DNA from: DASYYE01 sp035946955
Lineage (GTDB): Bacteria > Actinomycetota > Actinomycetes > Streptosporangiales > Streptosporangiaceae
DNA: 32,582 nt
Direction of reading: 5' to 3'
Assembly (NCBI GenBank): GCA_035946955.1
Contig: DASYYE010000368.1
Coordinates: 1 to 32,582 of the forward strand
The notes under the pieces were generated by a model. That model did no database searches, was not told the origin of the DNA, and worked only from the letters and a program-made list of their open reading frames with translations. The translations under genes were made by a program, and so were the position numbers. This document shows, one piece after another, positions 9,601-15,758 of the stretch. Each line of letters begins with the position of its first letter. Positions within the stretch are counted from its first letter, which is position 1.

Positions 9601-10125
9601 CCGCTGCTCGCCTCCGCCGGAGGCGACCAGACGATCCGGTTGTGGAACCCGCTCACCGGAGCCCCCGCGCGCCCGTCGCTGCGGGGCCATACCGATGCGG
9701 TGCGCTCGCTGGCGTTCACCACCGCACCCGATGGCGGTCCCGTCCTGGCCTCGGGCGGTGACGACCGGACGGTCCGGTTGTGGCGGCCGCTCGCGGCCAG
9801 GCCCGCCGGTGAGCCGCTCACCGGCCATGCCCAGTGGGTGCGCTCGGTGGTGTTCGGGACACGGCCGGACGGGACGCCGCTGCTCGTATCCGGCGGTGGT
9901 GACAAGACCGTGCGTGTCTGGGATCTGGACACCGGGTTGTGCAGCACAGCGCTGCAGCGCCGCACCGCTGTCAGGGCTGTGGCGGCCACGGGCGTGATGC
10001 TGGCCATCGGAGATGACGAGGGAGCCTGCGTGGTCGAGTTGTCCCGTACCGCACTGCCGGGCCGCCCCGGGGCGGGCCGCCGGCCGGGCCGTCGCTGGCG
10101 CCTCCAGCACACCAGACTCCGGTAA
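6697..10125 (+). CDS. Large P-loop NTPase (STAND-like) with 14 WD40 repeats
   Basis: ATG 6697 is the only possible start: an in-frame TAG lies at 6628 with no other start codon between, and a G-rich ribosome-site-like run precedes it. The protein has 1142 residues. Residues 60-71 contain a Walker A motif (GGPGAGKS, 64-71) and about 155-165 a Walker B-like strand (VLAVDAVDE). The region to about 470 is helical and resembles AAA/NACHT-type STAND ATPases. From about residue 476 to 1120 there are 14 repeats of about 45 residues with GH and (V/I)WDPLTG ends, enough for two seven-bladed beta-propellers; repeats 6, 8 and 14 have lost the GH dipeptide. STAND proteins use such propellers to sense a ligand and the ATPase to assemble. 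No N-terminal effector domain is visible in the first 40 residues, and no partner gene is obvious, so the output is unknown. Confidence 0.85.
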   Translation: MGLRGRRPYTDPDLLHWQSVAGGGADGDTGAWPAGDGGRERAADELASWAAGPGGLPGLAVVTGGPGAGKSVLLASLVLAAGQAREKRAPRGATRGALVQRMAGLLPATLALTAVDAHGLSADQVANVVAAALGRPGGGAGALLADLARTPERSDRVLAVDAVDEAAAPASLLCGLLVPLARQPGLRVVVGARRRTLRGAGALGLVIDLGDDAAPTLPSDVGETFGAALTRLERRAPTAQVLLRALAWARGPGLPWEGVWVPAARALAGDGAGADVTDEDVQWLLSHAGADVVQDIGPGGRLVYRLRHDLLAAALRGEPPNADPASDYQPLLQWQRETSEQRVTEALLATVPASAGQRDWLSAHPYLLTYLAQHAAAAGTGALAALAADVDFLAVADPVTLGRLLSFAPPELTSIGRAYRRALPLLGPDPHANAAYLMEAVHSLEGAGPADAAGAIAPLYRTRLASARRDDTLLTLTGHTFGATCVAFGTAPDGRLLLASGSDDRTVLIWDPLTGAPVSEPLTGHTGWVDGVAFGTTPGGRLLLASGASDHTVRVWDPLTYLPVGEPLMGHTGWVIAVAFAVTSGGQLLLASGSADNTVRIWDPLTGDLVGGPLKGHDGWVVTVAFGTTPGGRLLLASGSADNTIRLWDPLTGAPVGEPMTGHTGWVHEVAFATVPLGAARWLPGGGLVLASGSDDGTARIWDPLTGRQLGEPMRHPDEVEALTMTALPGGGLLVATGCRDAMVRVWDPLTGDLIGQPLAGHLSRATEVAFGTTPAGRLLLASASDDHTVRIWDPPLPGSVAAGPTAEGTRWVDSVAFAAPVAIPSATAPGGLLACGVGRMIRLWNPLTSAAVGEPLAGHEDTVHSLAFTAGPGGRLLLASASSDRTVRVWDPLAGVPIGQPLTGHADAVRSVACWAGPGDRTLLASASDDMTVRVWDLMTGTLVCEPLTGHQSWVDAVAFWAGPDGRPLLASAGGDQTIRLWNPLTGAPARPSLRGHTDAVRSLAFTTAPDGGPVLASGGDDRTVRLWRPLAARPAGEPLTGHAQWVRSVVFGTRPDGTPLLVSGGGDKTVRVWDLDTGLCSTALQRRTAVRAVAATGVMLAIGDDEGACVVELSRTALPGRPGAGRRPGRRWRLQHTRLR

Positions 10126-10206
10126 GCCATCTCATCCGGGGGAGGGATGATCCGGGGCATGAAACTGCTCCGTCTTGCGCTGGTTTGTTTCGGTCAGTCG
10201 CGTGCC

Positions 10207-10554
10207 TCAGTCTGGTGAGCCCAGCAGTCCCGCGATGGACGAGTCGCTGAGCTGGTAGCGGACCACCCGGCCGTCGCGCTCGGCGGTGACGACCTGGCTG
10301 GCGCGCAGGTAGCGCAGGGTCTGCGACACGGTCGCGTCGGTGATTCCGGTCGCGGCGGCGAGGTCGGAGACGCTGATCGGGCCGGCTGCGTGGATACAGG
10401 TCAGCAGCGCCAGCCGGGTCGGGTCGCCGAGCAGCGCGAAGCGCCGCGCCTGGTCCCGGATCACGGCCGCGTCGCCGAGTGCGCTGATGGCCTGGCAGAC
10501 ACGCTCACCGTCGATGACGCGCTGGCCGGAGCGCTCGGCGGGCAGCAGATGCAC
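10207..10554 (-). CDS. ArsR/SmtB-family winged-helix repressor
   Basis: GTG 10554 gives 115 residues. It has a typical ArsR fold: RFALLGDPTRLALLTCI (about 38-54), GPISVSDLAAATGITDATVSQTLRYLR with the recognition helix, and the wing ERDGRVVRYQL. Family members repress metal or stress genes and leave DNA on effector binding. Possible ligands are Cys20 (GERVCQAI), Cys53 and His55 (TCIHAA). The His-rich C-terminal tail of the Ni/Co sensors NmtR and KmtR is missing, so the metal cannot be assigned from motif. It is divergent from the nickel/cobalt permease, with a dyad between them, so it most likely regulates that gene and itself. The start is uncertain because no good ribosome site precedes it. 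Confidence 0.85.
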   Translation of the reverse strand: MHLLPAERSGQRVIDGERVCQAISALGDAAVIRDQARRFALLGDPTRLALLTCIHAAGPISVSDLAAATGITDATVSQTLRYLRASQVVTAERDGRVVRYQLSDSSIAGLLGSPD

Positions 10555-10581
10555 GCGCCAAGTGTCCCATAGCCCCCAAGA

Positions 10582-10607
10582 CTTGAATATCTGATCATCT
10601 CATCAAG
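10582..10607. promoter_or_regulatory. Dyad between ArsR gene and permease: probable ArsR operator
   Basis: The dyad is CTTGA-N6-GATC-N6-TCAAG, with both arms and the central GATC sharing one centre at 10594.5. It is AT-rich relative to its surroundings and ends two bases before the permease -35 element. Size and location fit an ArsR-family operator controlling both divergent genes. No binding data are available. Confidence 0.5.
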
Positions 10608-10608
10608 C

Positions 10609-10638
10609 TTGACAGCAGCAGTGGCGGTGCCGTAGCTT
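10609..10638 (+). promoter_or_regulatory. Candidate promoter of the cobalamin-riboswitch/permease transcript
   Basis: TTGACA (10609-10614), an 18-base spacer, then TAGCTT (10633-10638). Transcription would begin near 10645, directly at the 5' edge of the riboswitch. The -35 lies just downstream of the ArsR-like dyad, so a bound repressor would block polymerase. Confidence 0.5.
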
Positions 10639-10641
10639 CGC

Positions 10642-10770
10642 ATCGCCTCGGGCCACCTCGCCCGAGGTGGCAGCCGTGCCAGCGAAGCCCGGTGAGATCC
10701 CGGCACTGTCCCGCAACGGTGGTCCCCCCTCGCGGGGGCGAGTCCGGTCGCCTGGCCCCGCCTGCCTGAC
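10642..10770 (+). ncRNA. Cobalamin (adenosylcobalamin-type) riboswitch
   Basis: The leader carries the conserved cobalamin riboswitch core: CCGGTGAGATCCCGG at 10689-10703, directly followed by CACTGTCCCGCAACGGT (10704-10720). A 3' B12-box-like segment (GAGTCCGGTCGCCTGGCC, about 10740-10757) follows. A GC hairpin (CCACCTCG...CGAGGTGG, about 10653-10670) and a CCCCC/GGGGG hairpin (about 10724-10738) fit the peripheral stems. The riboswitch lies about 30 bases before the permease GTG. CCGCC at 10758-10762 could pair with GGCGG of the ribosome-site region (10792-10796), suggesting translational control. Cobalamin binding would lower permease expression, identifying it as a cobalt importer for B12 synthesis. 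Confidence 0.88.
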
Positions 10771-10801
10771 GACACCAGTCCTCGGATGAAGGGCGGTTCG
10801 C

Positions 10802-11965
10802 GTGACGGCAAGCCAACGAGCCATGACGCGCCTGCGGGCGGTCCGCGGTGAGCTGAGCGGCCGCGAATGGGGCCGGATGGCCGCGATGTTCGCGTTCATC
10901 CTGGCCGTCAACGCGGCCGGGTGGCTGATCTACGTGCTGGTCGTCATGCCCCACCACTTCGACTACCGGGGAGTCGGCAGCACCCCAGGCCTCGGTGTCG
11001 GCCTGGGGGTCGCGGTCACCGCGTGGTTCCTGGGGTTCCGGCACGCCTTCGACGCCGACCACATCTCCTGCATCGACAACACCACCCGCAAACTGATGGC
11101 CGACGGCAAGCGGCCGCTCGCGTCAGGGTTCTTCTTCTCCTTCGGCCACTCCACCGTGATCGTGGCGGTGGGGGTGGGGATCACCATCGCGGCGCGGGCC
11201 GTGTTCGGGGCCATGGTGAACCCCACGTCGGCGTATGAGACCGCGGGCGGGGCGGTCGGCACCCTGCTGTCGGCGTCGTTCCTGTACCTGATAGCGGCGC
11301 TGAACCTGGTCGTGCTGGCGGGGATCTTCACGGTGTTCCGCGAGATGCGCCGCGGCGTCTACGACGAGCAGCAGCTAGAGGCCCAGTTGCAGGCGCGGGG
11401 CCTGATGTACCGGTTCTTCGGCCGGTTCATGAAGTCCATCAACCACACCTGGCAGCTCTACTTCGTCGGCCTGGTCTTCGGTATCGGCTTCGACACCACC
11501 ACCGAGGTCGTCCTGCTCGCCGCCACCGCCTACGCCGCGATCCAGGGGCTCCCCTACTACGCGGTGCTCGCCCTGCCCGCGCTGTTCTCCGGCGGCTTGA
11601 TGCTGTTCGACACCCTCGACGGCTGCTTCATGAACTTCGCCTATGGCTGGGCATTCGCCAGCCCGGTCCGCAAGGTCTACTACAACCTCGTCATCACCGG
11701 TCTGTCCATCGGCGCCGCGTTCATCATCGGCACCATCGAGATCCTCGGCATCGTCACGAACGAAGCCCACCTGCACGGGGCGTTCTGGGACACGATGGCC
11801 AGCTTCAACACCAACACTGCCGGATTCTGCATCGCGGCACTGTTCGTCACCGTCTGGGCGGCGGCCCTCGCCTACTGGCGGTGGGGCAATGTGGAGCCCC
11901 GCTGGACCTCGGCCATCCCGGCGGCCGACGCGGAGCTGGTCCCAGAGCCAGCGGCCGAACCCTGA
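10802..11965 (+). CDS. Nickel/cobalt permease, NiCoT (HoxN/NixA) family, probably cobalt uptake
   Basis: GTG 10802 follows a ribosome site (GAAGGG, 10788-10793) at 8 bases; 387 residues. The family signature HX4DH is present as RHAFDADHI (residues 80-88), along with FFFSFGHSTVI, GLVFGIGFDTTTEV and LFDTLDGCFM in further helices, for about eight membrane segments in total. NiCoT proteins import Ni2+ and/or Co2+ through the cytoplasmic membrane. The cobalamin riboswitch in its leader indicates cobalt as the relevant substrate, and the divergent ArsR-type gene suggests a second, metal-dependent control. It ends 12 bases from the convergent glycosyltransferase gene. Confidence 0.93.
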   Translation: MTASQRAMTRLRAVRGELSGREWGRMAAMFAFILAVNAAGWLIYVLVVMPHHFDYRGVGSTPGLGVGLGVAVTAWFLGFRHAFDADHISCIDNTTRKLMADGKRPLASGFFFSFGHSTVIVAVGVGITIAARAVFGAMVNPTSAYETAGGAVGTLLSASFLYLIAALNLVVLAGIFTVFREMRRGVYDEQQLEAQLQARGLMYRFFGRFMKSINHTWQLYFVGLVFGIGFDTTTEVVLLAATAYAAIQGLPYYAVLALPALFSGGLMLFDTLDGCFMNFAYGWAFASPVRKVYYNLVITGLSIGAAFIIGTIEILGIVTNEAHLHGAFWDTMASFNTNTAGFCIAALFVTVWAAALAYWRWGNVEPRWTSAIPAADAELVPEPAAEP

Positions 11966-11977
11966 AGACCCCTGGCG

Positions 11978-12763
11978 TCAGCGGACCCGGCGGCGGAGCT
12001 GGAAGGGGACGAGCGCCGACTCCAGCTGGACACCCAGGCTCATCTTGCTCGTGCCGTCGGTGCGGTCCGAGAAGTGGATCGGGATCTCGACGATCTTCAG
12101 TCCGCTCTTGACCGCCCGGTAGTTCATCTCCACCTGGAAGCTGTAGCCATTGCTGGCGATGCTCGCCAGGTCGATGGTTTCGAGGGCGGAGCGGCGCCAT
12201 AGCTTGAACCCCGCCGTGACGTCGCGGACCTTGATCCCCAGCAGCGTCTGGACATACAGGTTCGCCCACCGGGAAAGGGCACGGCGGCGCCAGCTCCACT
12301 CCTCGGCGAGGCTGGCCCCGGTCACATACCGGGACCCAATGACCACGTCGGCACCAGTGGCCATCGCGGTGCCGAGCATCTGTGGCACGCACCCGGGCGG
12401 GTGGGACAGGTCGCTGTCCATCTGCACCACGAACTCCGCCCCATCCGCGAGTGCACGCTTCATACCGTCCACGTAGGCCCGTCCGAGCCCCTGCTTGCCC
12501 GGCCGGTGGAGGACCGTCATCCGGCCGTGCTGCTCAGCGAGACTGTCGGCGATCTGGCCGGTGCCGTCAGGGGAGTTGTCGTCGGCCACCAGCACGCGCA
12601 GGTCTCCCAGTGGCAGGCTGAACAGCGCTTTGGCGACGACTGGCAGGTTCGTGGCCTCGTTGTAGGTCGGCAGCACCACGGTGACCGCCAGCGAACGCCA
12701 CGGCTCGGGCAGGTCCGTCGTAGTGCGCTCCACCTGGACTGCCTCACTCGTCGTTCCGGCCAA
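11978..12763 (-). CDS. Polyprenol-phosphate mannosyltransferase-like GT2 glycosyltransferase (DPM1/Ppm1 type)
   Basis: Start chosen at TTG 12763, preceded by GGAGGGG; GTG 12733 is an alternative. The protein has 261 residues. The GT-A fold motifs are VVLPTYNEATNLP (29-41), VADDNSPDGTG (59-69), GLGRAYVDGM and the metal-binding QMDSDLSHPP (about 114-123), followed by GSRYV and the C-terminal NGYSFQVEMNYRA and IPIHFSDR segments typical of dolichol-phosphate-mannose synthases. The enzyme transfers mannose from GDP-mannose to polyprenyl phosphate at the inner face of the membrane, supplying mannan/lipoglycan synthesis and protein O-mannosylation. It has no membrane helix of its own, like the catalytic domain of mycobacterial Ppm1. 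A different sugar donor is possible. No neighbour in the window shares the pathway. Confidence 0.85.
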   Translation of the reverse strand: MAGTTSEAVQVERTTTDLPEPWRSLAVTVVLPTYNEATNLPVVAKALFSLPLGDLRVLVADDNSPDGTGQIADSLAEQHGRMTVLHRPGKQGLGRAYVDGMKRALADGAEFVVQMDSDLSHPPGCVPQMLGTAMATGADVVIGSRYVTGASLAEEWSWRRRALSRWANLYVQTLLGIKVRDVTAGFKLWRRSALETIDLASIASNGYSFQVEMNYRAVKSGLKIVEIPIHFSDRTDGTSKMSLGVQLESALVPFQLRRRVR

Positions 12764-12930
12764 TTCCCCTCCACCTCATCGGGTGCCGCAGTGACCCGTG
12801 TTCGATGTTAGGCCTTCCACCGCACTTCCCTTGCTTGTGCGGTGTTCACCAGCGGAGGGCGGAACCCAGCGCAGGCTAGGCGCCCGACGCGCCGAGCTGG
12901 CCAGGCCGCAGTCCCCACAGCACGCGTGAG

Positions 12931-12960
12931 GCGGGCCCGCGTCTTGCGTCGCAGGCCCGC
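12931..12960 (-). terminator. Hairpin downstream of the zinc-ribbon gene
   Basis: GCGGGCC (12931-12937) and GGCCCGC (12954-12960) are exact inverted copies, extended inward by three more pairs after one mismatch. It lies just after the minus-strand stop at 12970. There is no U-tract, so it is a weak intrinsic terminator at best. Confidence 0.35.
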
Positions 12961-12969
12961 TCAGTCGGC

Positions 12970-13530
12970 TCAGGCGCGTGCCCGGCGGGCCTGGACCGCC
13001 GGAATGACCAGCGGTGCCACTGCGACGACAGCGGCGGCCACCCCGGCGAAGGCGCCGAAACGCCAGCCCATCAGGCCGGGCTTGACCAGGAAGGCGAGCA
13101 GCACCAGTGCGGTGTTGAGGCCGCTGGCGGCAAGCAGCCGCTGCTCGTGCGTGAGCGGCAGGTGGACGGGCAGTTCCTCGAACCCAGCCCACAGGCTGAG
13201 GTAAGCGATGATCGCCAAGCACAGGATGAGGACGATGTAGAGGTAGCCGTGCGCGGTGAGCCCGTCGGCTTCGGCACTGAACCCCAATACGCTCACGCCG
13301 TACCACGGCAGGAACAGCGACACCAGGAGCACCAGGCTGCCGATCCCGGCGACCCGGTCGCTGTTCGTCCAGCGGCTGGGATCCAGCCGGAACGACGGGC
13401 TTGCCGTAGGGCTGACCGGGCGTGCGGGCGCGAGCGGCCCGGCCTCGCTGTGGGTAATGAGCCGCGCGCCGCAACCTGGGCAGGCAGCTGCGCCGTCGGG
13501 GATGCTGGTGCGGCAGAGATTGCAGATCAT
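12970..13530 (-). CDS. Zinc-ribbon membrane protein of unknown function
   Basis: Start set at ATG 13530, which has AGAAAGG about 8 bases upstream on the minus strand; a longer form from 13587 would add a non-conserved-looking extension. It has 186 residues. The N-terminus is a zinc ribbon with Cys3, Cys6, Cys17 and Cys20 (CNLC...CPGC), followed by a Pro/Ser-rich linker (about 25-50). Four hydrophobic helices then follow: SLVLLVSLFLPWYGV, YLYIVLILCLAIIAYLSL, LLAASGLNTALVLLAFLV and FAGVAAAVVAVAPLVIPAV. This resembles the many actinobacterial small membrane proteins with a cytoplasmic zinc-ribbon. No function is recognised. It is divergent from the ArsR-rhodanese gene. Confidence 0.75.
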   Translation of the reverse strand: MICNLCRTSIPDGAAACPGCGARLITHSEAGPLAPARPVSPTASPSFRLDPSRWTNSDRVAGIGSLVLLVSLFLPWYGVSVLGFSAEADGLTAHGYLYIVLILCLAIIAYLSLWAGFEELPVHLPLTHEQRLLAASGLNTALVLLAFLVKPGLMGWRFGAFAGVAAAVVAVAPLVIPAVQARRARA

Positions 13531-13663
13531 GTACGTGCCTTTCTCGGACGACCTGCGGTCGGCTGGATTTTGCGCACCCTCAGCCAACTTCCTGGCTGCC
13601 GTCGATATGTGACAGTTCTTGCCAGAGACTTGCCAGCCCAGGCCCGTACTGCTTCTTCAAGTA

Positions 13664-13680
13664 TTCAAACGAGTATTTGA
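13664..13680. promoter_or_regulatory. Inverted repeat before the ArsR-rhodanese gene, probable operator
   Basis: TCAAA-N6-TTTGA lies about 35 bases before the ATG in an AT-rich patch (13655-13690). Such TTCAAA/TTTGAA dyads are typical ArsR-family operator forms. Its location fits autoregulation of the ArsR-rhodanese/MFS pair. Confidence 0.45.
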
Positions 13681-13711
13681 CAAACCTTGGCAGGTCGCCG
13701 ACCATGGCGTC

Positions 13712-14386
13712 ATGGCTGACCGCGTTGCCAAGGACGCATTGTTTGACGCCTTCGCCGAGGTAGCGAAGGCGCTGGCCAGCGGCCGCCGGGCGGAAATCGC
13801 TGACCTGCTGGCCCAGGGGGAACGGCCGGTGGAGGAGGTCGCGGCCGAGATCGGCCAGAGCGTGGCCAACACCTCCCACCACCTGCGCGCGATGGCGCGG
13901 GCCGGGCTGGTGACGACCCGCCGTGACGGGACGCGCATCTTCTACCGGCTGGCCAGCGAGCGGGTAGGCGAACTGTGGGCGGCGATGCGGGACGTGGCGG
14001 CCGGGCACGTAGCCGGGCTGACCCAATTGGCTGGCGCCTACCTGGGCGAACGTGAGGGCATCGAGGCCGTGGGCCGGGACGAGCTGGTAACCCGGCTGGC
14101 GCGCGGTGAGGTCGTCGTGCTGGACGTCCGCCCGGCTGCGGAGTACGAAGCCGGGCACATCCGGGGGGCGCTCTCGGCACCCATCGCCGAGTTGCGCCGT
14201 CACTTGCGTACCCTGCCCAAGGACGCCGAGGTGGTGGCCTACTGCCGCGGCCCTTACTGCGTGTTCGCCGACGACGCGGTGCGCGAGGCGACCCGCCGTG
14301 GCTTCCGCGCCCGGCGCCTGGCCGATGGATTCCCGGAGTGGCGCAGTGCAGGCCTGCCGGTGACCGCTGGCGCGGCGGGGAGTTAG
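13712..14386 (+). CDS. ArsR-type HTH regulator fused to a rhodanese domain
   Basis: Start set at ATG 13712 (224 residues) because the ArsR domain begins there; a TTG at 13619 would run through the probable operator. Residues about 8-95 are a winged helix (ALASGRRAEIADLL, the EEVAAEIGQSVANTSHHLRA recognition region, and TRRDGTRIFYRLA wing). Residues about 120-220 are a rhodanese domain with LDVRPAAEYEAGHIRGA and the active-site loop YCRGPYC (Cys178 catalytic, Cys182). The usual ArsR metal motif ELCVCDL is absent, so the signal is more likely a persulfide, sulfur species or oxidant read by the rhodanese cysteines. It is translationally linked to the MFS gene. Its target is probably that transporter. 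Confidence 0.87.
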   Translation: MADRVAKDALFDAFAEVAKALASGRRAEIADLLAQGERPVEEVAAEIGQSVANTSHHLRAMARAGLVTTRRDGTRIFYRLASERVGELWAAMRDVAAGHVAGLTQLAGAYLGEREGIEAVGRDELVTRLARGEVVVLDVRPAAEYEAGHIRGALSAPIAELRRHLRTLPKDAEVVAYCRGPYCVFADDAVREATRRGFRARRLADGFPEWRSAGLPVTAGAAGS

Positions 14387-14388
14387 TG

Positions 14389-15705
14389 GTGGCCGGTGCC
14401 GCAGACCGGGGCGCGCCGCTGGTCCAGCCGGCCTCACAGCAGAGCCAGGCGCCCGGCACCGGGGTGCGGCTGGGGCTGCGCGCCAACCTGGCCCAATTCT
14501 GCCTGCTGGTGGCCATCAACGCGCTGGTCGGCGGAACCCTCGGCCAGGAACGTACCGTTGTCCCGCTGCTGACCACCCAGGTGTTCCACCTCGCTGCGTT
14601 TACCAGCGCGCTCACGTTCATCCTGGCGTTCGGCGCGGTCAAGGCCATCACCAACTTCTTCGCCGGCACCCTGTCGGACCGGTTCGGCCGCAAACCCGTG
14701 CTGGTCGCGGGGTGGCTGGCCGCACTGCCGATACCGCCGCTGCTGATCTGGGCCCCGGACTGGGGCTGGGTGGTCGCCGCGAACGTCCTGCTCGGCGTCA
14801 ACCAGGGCCTGACCTGGTCCACCACAGTGATCATGAAAATCGACCTCGTCGGCCCCGCCCGCCGCGGCCTGGCAATGGGCCTGAACGAGGCTGCGGGCTA
14901 CGGGGCGGTCGCGGTCACCGCCCTGGCGACCGGGTACCTCGCCGCCTCCTACGGCCTGCGCCCGGCCCCGTTCCTGCTCGGCGCCGCCTACATCGCGCTC
15001 GGCCTGGGCGCATCAGCCGCCGCCGTCCGCGAGACCCATGGCCACGCCCGCCACGAAGCCGCCACGCACACCAGCCCCGCCAGCCACCTGGGCGGGCAGC
15101 TGAGCACCCGGGAAGTCGCCTGGCTGACCAGCTTCCATGAGCGGGCACTGTCAGCCGCCTGCCAGGCCGGCCTGGTCAACAACCTCAACGACGGCCTGGC
15201 CTGGGGCGTGTTCCCTATCCTGTTCGCCCGCCACGGCCTCACCGTCAGCCAGATCGGTGTCCTCGCCGCGCTGTACCCGGCGGTCTGGGGCGCCGGGCAA
15301 CTCGCCACCGGCGCAGCCTCAGACCACATCGGCCGCAAATGGCTCATCGCCGCCGGCATGGTGGTCCAGGCCGCCGCGATCGGCGTGGTCGCCCTCGGCA
15401 CCACGTTCGGCGTGTGGGCGGTGGCCGCAGTGCTGCTCGGCACGGGTACCGCCATGGTCTACCCGACGCTGCTGGCCACCGTCGGCGACGTCTCCCACCC
15501 CAGCTGGCGCGCCCGCTCGGTCGGCGTCTACCGGCTCTGGCGAGACGGCGGGTTCGCCGTTGGCGCGCTGCTCGCCGGCGGGGTCGCGGATGCGTTCGGT
15601 ATCCTCACCGCGATCTGGGTGGTCGCGGCGCTCACCGCCGCCTCCGGGCTCATCGTCGCCGTCCGCATGTACGAGACCCGGCCGGCCCACGCCACCAGCG
15701 ATTGA
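14389..15705 (+). CDS. MFS transporter (12-helix), probably controlled by the upstream ArsR-rhodanese
   Basis: GTG 14389 lies three bases after the upstream stop, with GGGGAG at 14377-14382 as the ribosome site; GTG 14386 is an alternative that overlaps the stop by one base. The protein has 438 residues. The major-facilitator loop motif GTLSDRFGRKPVL occurs between helices 2 and 3 (about residue 90) and is repeated as GAASDHIGRKWLI in the second half, giving the two six-helix bundles. A His-rich cytoplasmic loop (HGHARHEAATH) joins the halves. The substrate is not identifiable. Coupling to a rhodanese-type regulator suggests export of a toxic anion or a sulfur- or metalloid-related compound. 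This is inference from context. Confidence 0.85.
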   Translation: MAGAADRGAPLVQPASQQSQAPGTGVRLGLRANLAQFCLLVAINALVGGTLGQERTVVPLLTTQVFHLAAFTSALTFILAFGAVKAITNFFAGTLSDRFGRKPVLVAGWLAALPIPPLLIWAPDWGWVVAANVLLGVNQGLTWSTTVIMKIDLVGPARRGLAMGLNEAAGYGAVAVTALATGYLAASYGLRPAPFLLGAAYIALGLGASAAAVRETHGHARHEAATHTSPASHLGGQLSTREVAWLTSFHERALSAACQAGLVNNLNDGLAWGVFPILFARHGLTVSQIGVLAALYPAVWGAGQLATGAASDHIGRKWLIAAGMVVQAAAIGVVALGTTFGVWAVAAVLLGTGTAMVYPTLLATVGDVSHPSWRARSVGVYRLWRDGGFAVGALLAGGVADAFGILTAIWVVAALTAASGLIVAVRMYETRPAHATSD

Positions 15706-15723
15706 ACTCCCCTATTCCCGTCC

Positions 15724-15751
15724 TTGCTCCGCCACCGCGCCTGGGTACGGT
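15724..15751 (+). promoter_or_regulatory. Candidate promoter for a leaderless transcript
   Basis: TTGCTC (15724-15729), 16 bases, then TACGGT (15746-15751). The downstream GTG at 15759 is 7 bases after the -10, so transcription would start at the start codon, as is common in actinobacteria. No ribosome site is visible there, consistent with leaderless translation. Confidence 0.4.
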
Positions 15752-15758
15752 GAATGCC

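Noticed and set aside
8125..9930. Regularly spaced DNA repeats resembling a repeat array
   Set aside because: Spacing of about 135 bases and an intact frame show these are the codons of WD40 repeats, not CRISPR or noncoding satellite.
10126..10206. Two ATCCGGGG copies between the WD40 and ArsR genes as a possible terminator
   Set aside because: They are direct, not inverted, and too short to form a convincing hairpin.
15339..15758. Upstream extension of the two-helix membrane protein into the MFS gene
   Set aside because: The extension is an Arg/Gly-rich shadow of the MFS gene; the hydrophobic, motif-like protein begins at the GTG at 15759.
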